Shown here: positions 36,721-48,578 of the stretch, one piece after another | Numbering within the stretch: the stretch's first letter is position 1 | Layout: each line of letters begins with the position of its first letter | NCBI GenBank assembly: GCA_963680875.1 | Contig: OY804579.1 | Location: 28,567,804 to 28,631,803, forward strand | Direction: 5' to 3' | Source of the DNA: Bathymodiolus brooksi | Lineage: Eukaryota > Mollusca > Bivalvia > Mytilida > Modiolidae | DNA length: 64,000 nucleotides | Translations under genes and position numbers: made by a program | The notes under the pieces: model-generated | Told to the model about the DNA's origin: nothing | The model's database searches: none | What the model saw: only the letters and a program-made list of their open reading frames with translations

Positions 36721-39700
36721 GATAACTTGAGTAGTGTTTCTCAGAATGTTTTGAAATTTTATCAGCAGCTTACCGGTGGAGAGAGGAGGATCTCTTTCAT
36801 TTTTGACAATTTTCACTTCTGCCGTTCCAGAGTTATTGGACTTGATATGACGGAAAATCGGATTTTTACCCTATGTTGTATAACTTGAGTAGTGTTTCTC
36901 AGAATGTTTTGAAATTTTATCAGCAGCTTACAGATGAGGGGAGGAGGATCCCTTTCATTTTTGACGATTTTCACTTTTGCCGTTCCAGAGTTATTGGACT
37001 TGATATGACGGAAAATCGGATTTTTACTCTATGTCGTATGATAACTTGAGTAGTGTTTCTCAGAATGTTTTGAAATTTTATCAGCACCTTACCGGTGGAG
37101 AGAGGAGGATCTCTTTCATTTTTGACGATTTTCACTTTTGCCGTTCCAGAGTTATTGGACTTGATATGACGGAAAATAGGATGTTTACCCTATGTCGTAT
37201 GATAACTTGAGTAGTGTTTCTCAGAATGTTTTGAAATTTTATCAGCAGCTTACCGGTGGAGAGAGGAGGATCTCTTTCATTTTTGACAATTTTCACTTCT
37301 GCCGTTCCAGAGTTATTGGACTTGATATGACGGAAAATCGGATTTTTACCCTATGTTGCATAACTTGAGTAGTGTTTCTCAGAATGTTTTGAAATTTTAT
37401 CAGCAGCTTACAGATGAGGGGAGGAGGATCCCTTTCATTTTTGACGATTTTCACTTTTGCCGTTCCAGAGTTATTGGACTTGATATGACGGAAAATCGGA
37501 TTTTTACCCTATGTCGTATGATAACTTGAGTAGTGTTTCTCAGAATGTTTTGAAATTTTATCAGCAGCTTATTGATGAAGAGAGGAGGATCCCTTTAATT
37601 TTTGACGATTTTCACTTTTGCCGTTCCAGAGTTATTGGACTTGATATGACGGAAAATAGGATTTTTACTCTATGTCGTATGATAACTTGAGTAGTGTTTC
37701 TCAGAATGTTTTGAAATTTTATCAGCACCTTACCGGTGGAGAGAGGAGGATCTCTTTCATTTTTGACGATTTTCACTTTTGCCGTTCCAGAGTTATTGGA
37801 CTTGATATGACGGAAAATAGGATGTTTACCCTATGTCGTATGATAACTTGAGTAGTGTTTCTCAGAATGTTTTGAAATTTTATCAGCAGCTTACTGGTGA
37901 GGAGAGGAGGATCCCTTTCATTTTTGACGATTTTCACTTTTGCCGTTCCAGAGTTATTGGACTTGATATGACGGAAAATCGGATTGTTACCCTATGTTGT
38001 ATGATAACTTGAGTAGTGTTTCTCAGAATGTTTTGAAATTTTATCAGCAGCTTACTGATGAAGAGAGGAGGATCCCTTTCATTTTTGATGATTTTCACTT
38101 TTGCCGTTTTAGAGTTATTGGGCTTGATATGACGAAAATAGGATTTTTACTCTATGTCGTATGATAACTTGAGTAGTGTTTCTCAGAATGTTTTGAAATT
38201 TTATCAGCAGCTTACCGGTGGAGAGAGGAGGATCTCTTTCATTTTTGACAATTTTCACTTCTGCCGTTCCAGAGTTATTGGACTTGATATGACGGAAAAT
38301 CGGATTTTTACCCTATGTTGTATAACTTGAGTAGTGTTTCTCAGAATGTTTTGAAATTTTATCAGCAGCTTACAGATGAGGGGAGGAGGATCCCTTTCAT
38401 TTTTGACGATTTTCACTTTTGCCGTTCCAGAGTTATTGGACTTGATATGACGGAAAATCGGATTTTTACCCTATGTCGTATGATAACTTGAGTAGTGTTT
38501 CTAAGAATGTTTTGAAATTTTATCAGCAGCTTATTGATGAAGAGAGGAGGATCCCTTTAATTTTTGACGATTTTCACTTTTGCCGTTCCAGAGTTATTGG
38601 ACTTGATATGACGGAAAATAGGATTTTTACTCTATGTCGTATGATAACTTGAGTAGTGTTTCTCAGAATGTTTTGAAATTTTATCAGCACCTTACCGGTG
38701 GAGAGAGGAGGATCTCTTTCATTTTTGACGATTTTCACTTTTGCCGTTCCAGAGTTATTGGACTTGATATGACGGAAAATAGGATGTTTACCCTATGTCG
38801 TATGATAACTTGAGTAGTGTTTCTCAGAATGTTTTGAAATTTTATCAGCAGCTTACCGGTGGAGAGAGGAGGATCTCTTTCATTTTTGACAATTTTCACT
38901 TCTGCCGTTCCAGAGTTATTGGACTTGATATGACGGAAAATCGGATTGTTACCCTATGTTGTATGATAACTTGAGTAGTGTTTCTCAGAATGTTTTGAAA
39001 TTTGATCAGCAACTTACTGGTGAAGAGAGGAGGATCCCTTTCATTTTTGATGATTTTCACTTTTGCCGTTTTAGAGTTATTGGGCTTGATATGACGAAAA
39101 TAGGATTTTTACTCTATGTCGTATGATAACTTGAGTAGTGTTTCTCAGAATGTTTTGAAATTTTATCAGCAGCTTACCGGTGGAGAGAGGAGGATCTCTT
39201 TCATTTTTGACAATTTTCACTTCTGCCGTTCCAGAGTTATTGGACTTGATATGACGGAAAATCGGATTTTTACCCTATGTTGTATAACTTGAGTAGTGTT
39301 TCTCAGAATGTTTTGAAATTTTATCAGCAGCTTACAGATGAGGGGAGGAGGATCCCTTTCATTTTTGACGATTTTCACTTTTGCCGTTCCAGAGTTATTG
39401 GACTTGATATGACGGAAAATCGGATTTTTACCCTATGTTGCATAACTTGAGTAGTGTTTCTCAGAATGTTTTGAAATTTTATCAGCAGCTTACAGATGAG
39501 GAGAGGAGGATCCCTTTCATTTTTGACGATTTTCACTTTTGCCGTTCCAGAGTTATTGGACTTGATATGACGGAAAATCGGATTTTTACCCTATGTCGTA
39601 TGATAACTTGAGTAGTGTTTCTCAGAATGTTTTGAAATTTTATCAGCAGCTTACTGGTGAGGAGAGGAGGATCCCTTTCATTTTTGACGATTTTCACTTT

Positions 39701-42484
39701 TGCCGTTCCAGAGTTATTGGACTTGATATGACGGAAAATCGGATTTTTACCCTATGTCGTATGATAACTTGAGTAGTGTTTCTCAGAATGTTTTGAAATT
39801 TTATCAGCAACTTACTGGTGAAGAGAGGAGGATCCCTTTCATTTTTGATGATTTTCACTTTTGCCGTTTTAGAGTTATTGGGCTTGATATGACGAAAATA
39901 GGATTTTTACTCTATGTCGTATGATAACTTGAGTAGTGTTTCTCAGAATGTTTTGAAATTTTATCAGCAGCTTACCGGTGGAGAGAGGAGGATCTCTTTC
40001 ATTTTTGACAATTTTCACTTCTGCCGTTCCAGAGTTATTGGACTTGATATGACGGAAAATCGGATTTTTACCCTATGTTGCATAACTTGAGTAGTGTTTC
40101 TCAGAATGTTTTGAAATTTTATCAGCAGCTTACAGATGAGGGGAGGAGGATCCCTTTCATTTTTGACGATTTTCACTTTTGCCGTTCCAGAGTTATTGGA
40201 CTTGATATGACGGAAAATCGGATTTTTACCCTATGTCGTATGATAACTTGAGTAGTGTTTCTCAGAATGTTTTGAAATTTTATCAGCAGCTTATTGATGA
40301 AGAGAGGAGGATCCCTTTAATTTTTGACGATTTTCACTTTTGCCGTTCCAGAGTTATTGGACTTGATATGACGGAAAATAGGATTTTTACTCTATGTCGT
40401 ATGATAACTTGAGTAGTGTTTCTCAGAATGTTTTGAAATTTTATCAGCACCTTACCGGTGGAGAGAGGAGGATCTCTTTCATTTTTGACGATTTTCACTT
40501 TTGCCGTTCCAGAGTTATTGGACTTGATATGACGGAAAATAGGATGTTTACCCTATGTCGTATGATAACTTGAGTAGTGTTTCTCAGAATGTTTTGAAAT
40601 TTTATCAGCAGCTTACTGGTGAGGAGAGGAGGATCCCTTTCATTTTTGACGATTTTCACTTTTGCCGTTCCAGAGTTATTGGACTTGATATGACGGAAAA
40701 TCGGATTTTTACCCTATGTCGTATGATAACTTGAGTAGTGTTTCTCAGAATGTTTTGAAATTTTATCAGCAGCTTATTGATGAAGAGAGGAGGATCCCTT
40801 TAATTTTTGACGATTTTCACTTTTGCCGTTCCAGAGTTATTGGACTTGATATGACGGAAAATAGGATTTTTACTCTATGTCGTATGATAACTTGAGTAGT
40901 GTTTCTCAGAATGTTTTGAAATTTTATCAGCACCTTACCGGTGGAGAGAGGAGGATCTCTTTCATTTTTGACGATTTTCACTTTTGCCGTTCCAGAGTTA
41001 TTGGACTTGATATGACGGAAAATAGGATGTTTACCCTATGTCGTATGATAACTTGAGTAGTGTTTCTCAGAATGTTTTGAAATTTTATCAGCAGCTTACC
41101 GGTGGAGAGAGGAGGATCTCTTTCATTTTTGACAATTTTCACTTCTGCCGTTCCAGAGTTATTGGACTTGATATGACGGAAAATCGGATTGTTACCCTAT
41201 GTTGTATGATAACTTGAGTAGTGTTTCTCAGAATGTTTTGAAATTTGATCAGCAACTTACTGGTGAAGAGAGGAGGATCCCTTTCATTTTTGATGATTTT
41301 CACTTTTGCCGTTTTAGAGTTATTGGGCTTGATATGACGAAAATAGGATTTTTACTCTATGTCGTATGATAACTTGAGTAGTGTTTCTCAGAATGTTTTG
41401 AAATTTTATCAGCAGCTTACCGGTGGAGAGAGGAGGATCTCTTTCATTTTTGACAATTTTCACTTCTGCCGTTCCAGAGTTATTGGACTTGATATGACGG
41501 AAAATCGGATTTTTACCCTATGTTGTATAACTTGAGTAGTGTTTCTCAGAATGTTTTGAAATTTTATCAGCAGCTTACAGATGAGGGGAGGAGGATCCCT
41601 TTCATTTTTGACGATTTTCACTTTTGCCGTTCCAGAGTTATTGGACTTGATATGACGGAAAATCGGATTTTTACCCTATGTTGCATAACTTGAGTAGTGT
41701 TTCTCAGAATGTTTTGAAATTTTATCAGCAGCTTACAGATGAGGAGAGGAGGATCCCTTTCATTTTTGACGATTTTCACTTTTGCCGTTCCAGAGTTATT
41801 GGACTTGATATGACGGAAAATCGGATGTTTACCCTATGTCGTATGATAACTTGAGTAGTGTTTCTCAGAATGTTTTGAAATTTTATCAGCAGCTTACTGG
41901 TGAGGAGAGGAGGATCCCTTTCATTTTTGACGATTTTCACTTTTGCCGTTCCAGAGTTATTGGACTTGATATGACGGAAAATCGGATTTTTACCCTATGT
42001 CGTATGATAACTTGAGTAGTGTTTCTCAGAATGTTTTGAAATTTTATCAGCAACTTACTGGTGAAGAGAGGAGGATCCCTTTCATTTTTGATGATTTTCA
42101 CTTTTGCCGTTTTAGAGTTATTGGGCTTGATATGACGAAAATAGGATTTTTACTCTATGTCGTATGATAACTTGAGTAGTGTTTCTCAGAATGTTTTGAA
42201 ATTTTATCAGCAGCTTACCGGTGGAGAGAGGAGGATCTCTTTCATTTTTGACAATTTTCACTTCTGCCGTTCCAGAGTTATTGGACTTGATATGACGGAA
42301 AATCGGATTTTTACCCTATGTTGCATAACTTGAGTAGTGTTTCTCAGAATGTTTTGAAATTTTATCAGCAGCTTACAGATGAGGGGAGGAGGATCCCTTT
42401 CATTTTTGACGATTTTCACTTTTGCCGTTCCAGAGTTATTGGACTTGATATGACGGAAAATCGGATTGTTACCCTATGTTGTAT
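36721..42484 (+). repeat. 5.6-kb block, copy 2, plus an f/b hybrid monomer
   Basis: Monomers 230-265 read d2 fc A d3 f C A b E d2 f c A D G d2 f8 F B e d3 f C A B C A D G d2 f8 Fm B e d3 f/b. All but the last repeat 28551-34153 at a constant 8170-bp offset. The final monomer (42324-42484) has an f front and a b tail and hands over to a different HOR regime at 42485. The last c-type copy of the window (CTAAGAATG) is at 38482. Confidence 0.87.
42324..42484 (+). repeat. Hybrid monomer f/b at the boundary of two HOR regimes
   Basis: This has an f front (TACAGATGAGGGG) and a b tail (CGGATTGTTACCC...TGTTGTATG), and is followed by E as b normally is. It sits exactly where the A-D-G-type HORs end and the 12/13-mer HORs begin. 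This suggests that the boundary was created by exchange between an f and a b monomer. Confidence 0.86.
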
Positions 42485-44408
42485 GATAACTTGAGTAGTG
42501 TTTCTCAGAATGTTTTGAAATTTTATCAGCAGCTTACTGATGAAGAGAGGAGGATCCCTTTCATTTTTGATGATTTTCACTTTTGCCGTTTTAGAGTTAT
42601 TGGGCTTGATATGACGAAAATAGGATTTTTACTCTATGTCGTATGATAACTTGAGTAGTGTTTCTCAGAATGTTTTGAAATTTTATCAGCAGCTTACCGG
42701 TGGAGAGAGGAGGATCTCTTTCATTTTTGACAATTTTCACTTCTGCCGTTCCAGAGTTATTTGACTTGATATGACGGAAAATCGGATTTTTACCCTATGT
42801 TGCATAACTTGAGTAGTGTTTCTCAGAATGTTTTGAAATTTTATCAGCAGCTTACAGATGAGGAGAGGAGGATCCCTTTCATTTTTGACGATTTTCACTT
42901 TTGCCGTTCCAGAGTTATTGGACTTGATATGACGGAAAATCGGATTTTTACTCTATGTCGTATGATAACTTGAGTAGTGTTTCTCAGAATGTTTTGAAAT
43001 TTTATCAGCAGCTTATTGATGAAGAGAGGAGGATCCCTTTCATTTTTGATGATTTTCACTTTTGCCGTTTTAGAGTTATTGGGCTTGATATGACGAAAAT
43101 AGGATTTTTACTCTATGTCGTATGATAACTTGAGTAGTGTTTCTCAGAATGTTTTGAAATTTTATCAGCAGCTTACCGGTGGAGAGAGGAGGATCTCTTT
43201 CATTTTTGACAATTTTCACTTCTGCCGTTCCAGAGTTATTGGACTTGATATGACGGAAAATCGGATTTTTACCCTATGTTGCATAACTTGAGTAGTGTTT
43301 CTCAGAATGTTTTGAAATTTTATCAGCAGCTTACAGATGAGGGGAGGAGGATCCCTTTCATTTTTGACGATTTTCACTTTTGCCGTTCCAGAGTTATTGG
43401 ACTTGATATGACGGAAAATCGGATTTTTACCCTATGTCGTATGATAACTTGAGTAGTGTTTCTCAGAATGTTTTGAAATTTTATCAGCAGCTTATTGATG
43501 AAGAGAGGAGGATCCCTTTAATTTTTGACGATTTTCACTTTTGCCGTTCCAGAGTTATTGGACTTGATATGACGGAAAATAGGATTTTTACTCTATGTCG
43601 TATGATAACTTGAGTAGTGTTTCTCAGAATGTTTTGAAATTTTATCAGCACCTTACCGGTGGAGAGAGGAGGATCTCTTTCATTTTTGACGATTTTCACT
43701 TTTGCCGTTCCAGAGTTATTGGACTTGATATGACGGAAAATAGGATGTTTACCCTATGTCGTATGATAACTTGAGTAGTGTTTCTCAGAATGTTTTGAAA
43801 TTTTATCAGCAGCTTACTGGTGAGGAGAGGAGGATCCCTTTCATTTTTGACGATTTTCACTTTTGCCGTTCCAGAGTTATTGGACTTGATATGACGGAAA
43901 ATCGGATTTTTACCCTATGTCGTATGATAACTTGAGTAGTGTTTCTCAGAATGTTTTGAAATTTTATCAGCAGCTTATTGATGAAGAGAGGAGGATCCCT
44001 TTAATTTTTGACGATTTTCACTTTTGCCGTTCCAGAGTTATTGGACTTGATATGACGTAAAATAGGATTTTTACTCTATGTCGTATGATAACTTGAGTAG
44101 TGTTTCTCAGAATGTTTTGAAATTTTATCAGCACCTTACCGGTGGAGAGAGGAGGATCTCTTTCATTTTTGACGATTTTCACTTTTGCCGTTCCAGAGTT
44201 ATTGGACTTGATATGACGGAAAATAGGATGTTTACCCTATGTCGTATGATAACTTGAGTAGTGTTTCTCAGAATGTTTTGAAATTTTATCAGCAGCTTAC
44301 TGGTGAGGAGAGGAGGATCCCTTTCATTTTTGACGATTTTCACTTTTGCCGTTCCAGAGTTATTGGACTTGATATGACGGAAAATCGGATTGTTACCCTA
44401 TGTTGTAT
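42485..44408 (+). repeat. 12-mer HOR unit (1924 bp)
   Basis: The order is E d1 Fc C/E d3 f C A B C A b. This is the first unit of a regular HOR domain whose following units are 13-mers with one extra B-type monomer. Fc here has a CGG tail start with ACTC. It probably represents F joined to a Bc tail, removing one monomer from the 13-mer. The d1 subtype (GAGTTATTTGAC and TTGCATAA) reappears here after being absent since about 24.9 kb. Monomer 275 (C, start 43926) has a private G-to-T at 44058 (GACGGAAA to GACGTAAA). Confidence 0.86.
42964..43123 (+). repeat. Hybrid monomer C/E, 160 bp
   Basis: This has a C front (TTATTGATGAAGAG) and an E body (CCTTTCATTTTTGATGAT, CGTTTTAG, GACGAAAATAGG). I count five copies: 42964, 45049, 49219, 49859 and 62877. 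Each follows a TTTTTACTC-tailed monomer (Fc or Bc) and precedes a d form. It spread by HOR amplification after a single origin. Confidence 0.87.
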
Positions 44409-46493
44409 GATAACTTGAGTAGTGTTTCTCAGAATGTTTTGAAATTTTATCAGCAGCTTACTGATGAAGAGAGGAGGATCCCTTTCATTTTTGATGATTT
44501 TCACTTTTGCCGTTTTAGAGTTATTGGGCTTGATATGACGAAAATAGGATTTTTACTCTATGTCGTATGATAACTTGAGTAGTGTTTCTCAGAATGTTTT
44601 GAAATTTTATCAGCAGCTTACCGGTGGAGAGAGGAGGATCTCTTTCATTTTTGACAATTTTCACTTCTGCCGTTCCAGAGTTATTTGACTTGATATGACG
44701 GAAAATCGGATTTTTACCCTATGTTGCATAACTTGAGTAGTGTTTCTCAGAATGTTTTGAAATTTTATCAGCAGCTTACAGATGAGGAGAGGAGGATCCC
44801 TTTCATTTTTGACGATTTTCACTTTTGCCGTTCCAGAGTTATTGGACTTGATATGACGGAAAATCGGATTTTTACCCTATGTCGTATGATAACTTGAGTA
44901 GTGTTTCTCAGAATGTTTTGAAATTTTATCAGCAGCTTACTGGTGAGGAGAGGAGGATCCCTTTCATTTTTGACGATTTTCACTTTTGCCGTTCCAGAGT
45001 TATTGGACTTGATATGACGGAAAATCGGATTTTTACTCTATGTCGTATGATAACTTGAGTAGTGTTTCTCAGAATGTTTTGAAATTTTATCAGCAGCTTA
45101 TTGATGAAGAGAGGAGGATCCCTTTCATTTTTGATGATTTTCACTTTTGCCGTTTTAGAGTTATTGGGCTTGATATGACGAAAATAGGATTTTTACTCTA
45201 TGTCGTATGATAACTTGAGTAGTGTTTCTCAGAATGTTTTGAAATTTTATCAGCAGCTTACCGGTGGAGAGAGGAGGATCTCTTTCATTTTTGACAATTT
45301 TCACTTCTGCCGTTCCAGAGTTATTGGACTTGATATGACGGAAAATCGGATTTTTACCCTATGTTGCATAACTTGAGTAGTGTTTCTCAGAATGTTTTGA
45401 AATTTTATCAGCAGCTTACAGATGAGGGGAGGAGGATCCCTTTCATTTTTGACGATTTTCACTTTTGCCGTTCCAGAGTTATTGGACTTGATATGACGGA
45501 AAATCGGATTTTTACCCTATGTCGTATGATAACTTGAGTAGTGTTTCTCAGAATGTTTTGAAATTTTATCAGCAGCTTATTGATGAAGAGAGGAGGATCC
45601 CTTTAATTTTTGACGATTTTCACTTTTGCCGTTCCAGAGTTATTGGACTTGATATGACGGAAAATAGGATTTTTACTCTATGTCGTATGATAACTTGAGT
45701 AGTGTTTCTCAGAATGTTTTGAAATTTTATCAGCACCTTACAGGTGGAGAGAGGAGGATCTCTTTCATTTTTGACGATTTTCACTTTTGCCGTTCCAGAG
45801 TTATTGGACTTGATATGACGGAAAATAGGATGTTTACCCTATGTCGTATGATAACTTGAGTAGTGTTTCTCAGAATGTTTTGAAATTTTATCAGCAGCTT
45901 ACTGGTGAGGAGAGGAGGATCCCTTTCATTTTTGACGATTTTCACTTTTGCCGTTCCAGAGTTATTGGACTTGATATGACGGAAAATCGGATTTTTACCC
46001 TATGTCGTATGATAACTTGAGTAGTGTTTCTCAGAATGTTTTGAAATTTTATCAGCAGCTTATTGATGAAGAGAGGAGGATCCCTTTAATTTTTGACGAT
46101 TTTCACTTTTGCCGTTCCAGAGTTATTGGACTTGATATGACGGAAAATAGGATTTTTACTCTATGTCGTATGATAACTTGAGTAGTGTTTCTCAGAATGT
46201 TTTGAAATTTTATCAGCACCTTACCGGTGGAGAGAGGAGGATCTCTTTCATTTTTGACGATTTTCACTTTTGCCGTTCCAGAGTTATTGGACTTGATATG
46301 ACGGAAAATAGGATGTTTACCCTATGTCGTATGATAACTTGAGTAGTGTTTCTCAGAATGTTTTGAAATTTTATCAGCAGCTTACTGGTGAGGAGAGGAG
46401 GATCCCTTTCATTTTTGACGATTTTCACTTTTGCCGTTCCAGAGTTATTGGACTTGATATGACGGAAAATCGGATTGTTACCCTATGTTGTAT
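44409..46493 (+). repeat. 13-mer HOR unit (2085 bp) with C/E hybrid
   Basis: The order is E d1 F Bc C/E d3 f C A B C A b. It contains the two-step hybrid pair Bc then C/E at 44888-45208: a B whose tail is TTTTTACTC, followed by a C front joined to an E body. The next unit has B and e at the same two places, so the pair appears to be an altered version of B-e. Monomer 286 (A, start 45689) has a private CAGGTGG for CCGGTGG at 45742. Confidence 0.87.
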
Positions 46494-48578
46494 GATAACT
46501 TGAGTAGTGTTTCTCAGAATGTTTTGAAATTTTATCAGCAGCTTACTGATGAAGAGAGGAGGATCCCTTTCATTTTTGATGATTTTCACTTTTGCCGTTT
46601 TAGAGTTATTGGGCTTGATATGACGAAAATAGGATTTTTACTCTATGTCGTATGATAACTTGAGTAGTGTTTCTCAGAATGTTTTGAAATTTTATCAGCA
46701 GCTTACCGGTGGAGAGAGGAGGATCTCTTTCATTTTTGACAATTTTCACTTCTGCCGTTCCAGAGTTATTTGACTTGATATGACGGAAAATCGGATGTTT
46801 ACCCTATGTTGCATAACTTGAGTAGTGTTTCTCAGAATGTTTTGAAATTTTATCAGCAGCTTACAGATGAGGAGAGGAGGATCCCTGTCATTTTTGACGA
46901 TTTTCACTTTTGCCGTTCCAGAGTTATTGGACTTGATATGACGGAAAATCGGATTTTTACCCTATGTCGTATGATAACTTGAGTAGTGTTTCTCAGAATG
47001 TTTTGAAATTTTATCAGCAGCTTACTGGTGAGGAGAGGAGGATCCCTTTCATTTTTGACGATTTTCACTTTTGCCGTTCCAGAGTTATTGGACTTGATAT
47101 GACGGAAAATCGGATTTTTACCCTATGTCGTATGATAACTTGAGTAGTGTTTCTCAGAATGTTTTGAAATTTTATCAGCAACTTACTGGTGAAGAGAGGA
47201 GGATCCCTTTCATTTTTGATGATTTTCACTTTTGCCGTTTTAGAGTTATTGGGCTTGATATGACGAAAATAGGATTTTTACTCTATGTCGTATGATAACT
47301 TGAGTAGTGTTTCTCAGAATGTTTTGAAATTTTATCAGCAGCTTACCGGTGGAGAGAGGAGGATCTCTTTCATTTTTGACAATTTTCACTTCTGCCGTTC
47401 CAGAGTTATTGGACTTGATATGACGGAAAATCGGATTTTTACCCTATGTTGCATAACTTGAGTAGTGTTTCTCAGAATGTTTTGAAATTTTATCAGCAGC
47501 TTACAGATGAGGGGAGGAGGATCCCTTTCATTTTTGACGATTTTCACTTTTGCCGTTCCAGAGTTATTGGACTTGATATGACGGAAAATCGGATTTTTAC
47601 CCTATGTCGTATGATAACTTGAGTAGTGTTTCTCAGAATGTTTTGAAATTTTATCAGCAGCTTATTGATGAAGAGAGGAGGATCCCTTTAATTTTTGACG
47701 ATTTTCACTTTTGCCGTTCCAGAGTTATTGGACTTGATATGACGGAAAATAGGATTTTTACTCTATGTCGTATGATAACTTGAGTAGTGTTTCTCAGAAT
47801 GTTTTGAAATTTTATCAGCACCTTACCGGTGGAGAGAGGAGGATCTCTTTCATTTTTGACGATTTTCACTTTTGCCGTTCCAGAGTTATTGGACTTGATA
47901 TGACGGAAAATAGGATGTTTACCCTATGTCGTATGATAACTTGAGTAGTGTTTCTCAGAATGTTTTGAAATTTTATCAGCAGCTTACTGGTGAGGAGAGG
48001 AGGATCCCTTTCATTTTTGACGATTTTCACTTTTGCCGTTCCAGAGTTATTGGACTTGATATGACGGAAAATCGGATTTTTACCCTATGTCGTATGATAA
48101 CTTGAGTAGTGTTTCTCAGAATGTTTTGAAATTTTATCAGCAGCTTATTGATGAAGAGAGGAGGATCCCTTTAATTTTTGACGATTTTCACTTTTGCCGT
48201 TCCAGAGTTATTGGACTTGATATGACGGAAAATAGGATTTTTACTCTATGTCGTATGATAACTTGAGTAGTGTTTCTCAGAATGTTTTGAAATTTTATCA
48301 GCACCTTACCGGTGGAGAGAGGAGGATCTCTTTCATTTTTGACGATTTTCACTTTTGCCGTTCCAGAGTTATTGGACTTGATATGACGGAAAATAGGATG
48401 TTTACCCTATGTCGTATGATAACTTGAGTAGTGTTTCTCAGAATGTTTTGAAATTTTATCAGCAGCTTACTGGTGAGGAGAGGAGGATCCCTTTCATTTT
48501 TGACGATTTTCACTTTTGCCGTTCCAGAGTTATTGGACTTGATATGACGGAAAATCGGATTGTTACCCTATGTTGTAT
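46494..48578 (+). repeat. 13-mer HOR unit (2085 bp) with B-e
   Basis: The order is E d1 F B e d3 f C A B C A b. It has the same length and order as the preceding unit except that Bc-C/E is replaced by B-e. Monomer 292 (d1) has a CGGATGTTT tail, and monomer 293 (F, start 46812) has CCCTGTCATT (T to G at 46887). Neither change is shared with neighbouring units, so both probably arose after the HOR was amplified. Confidence 0.87.
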
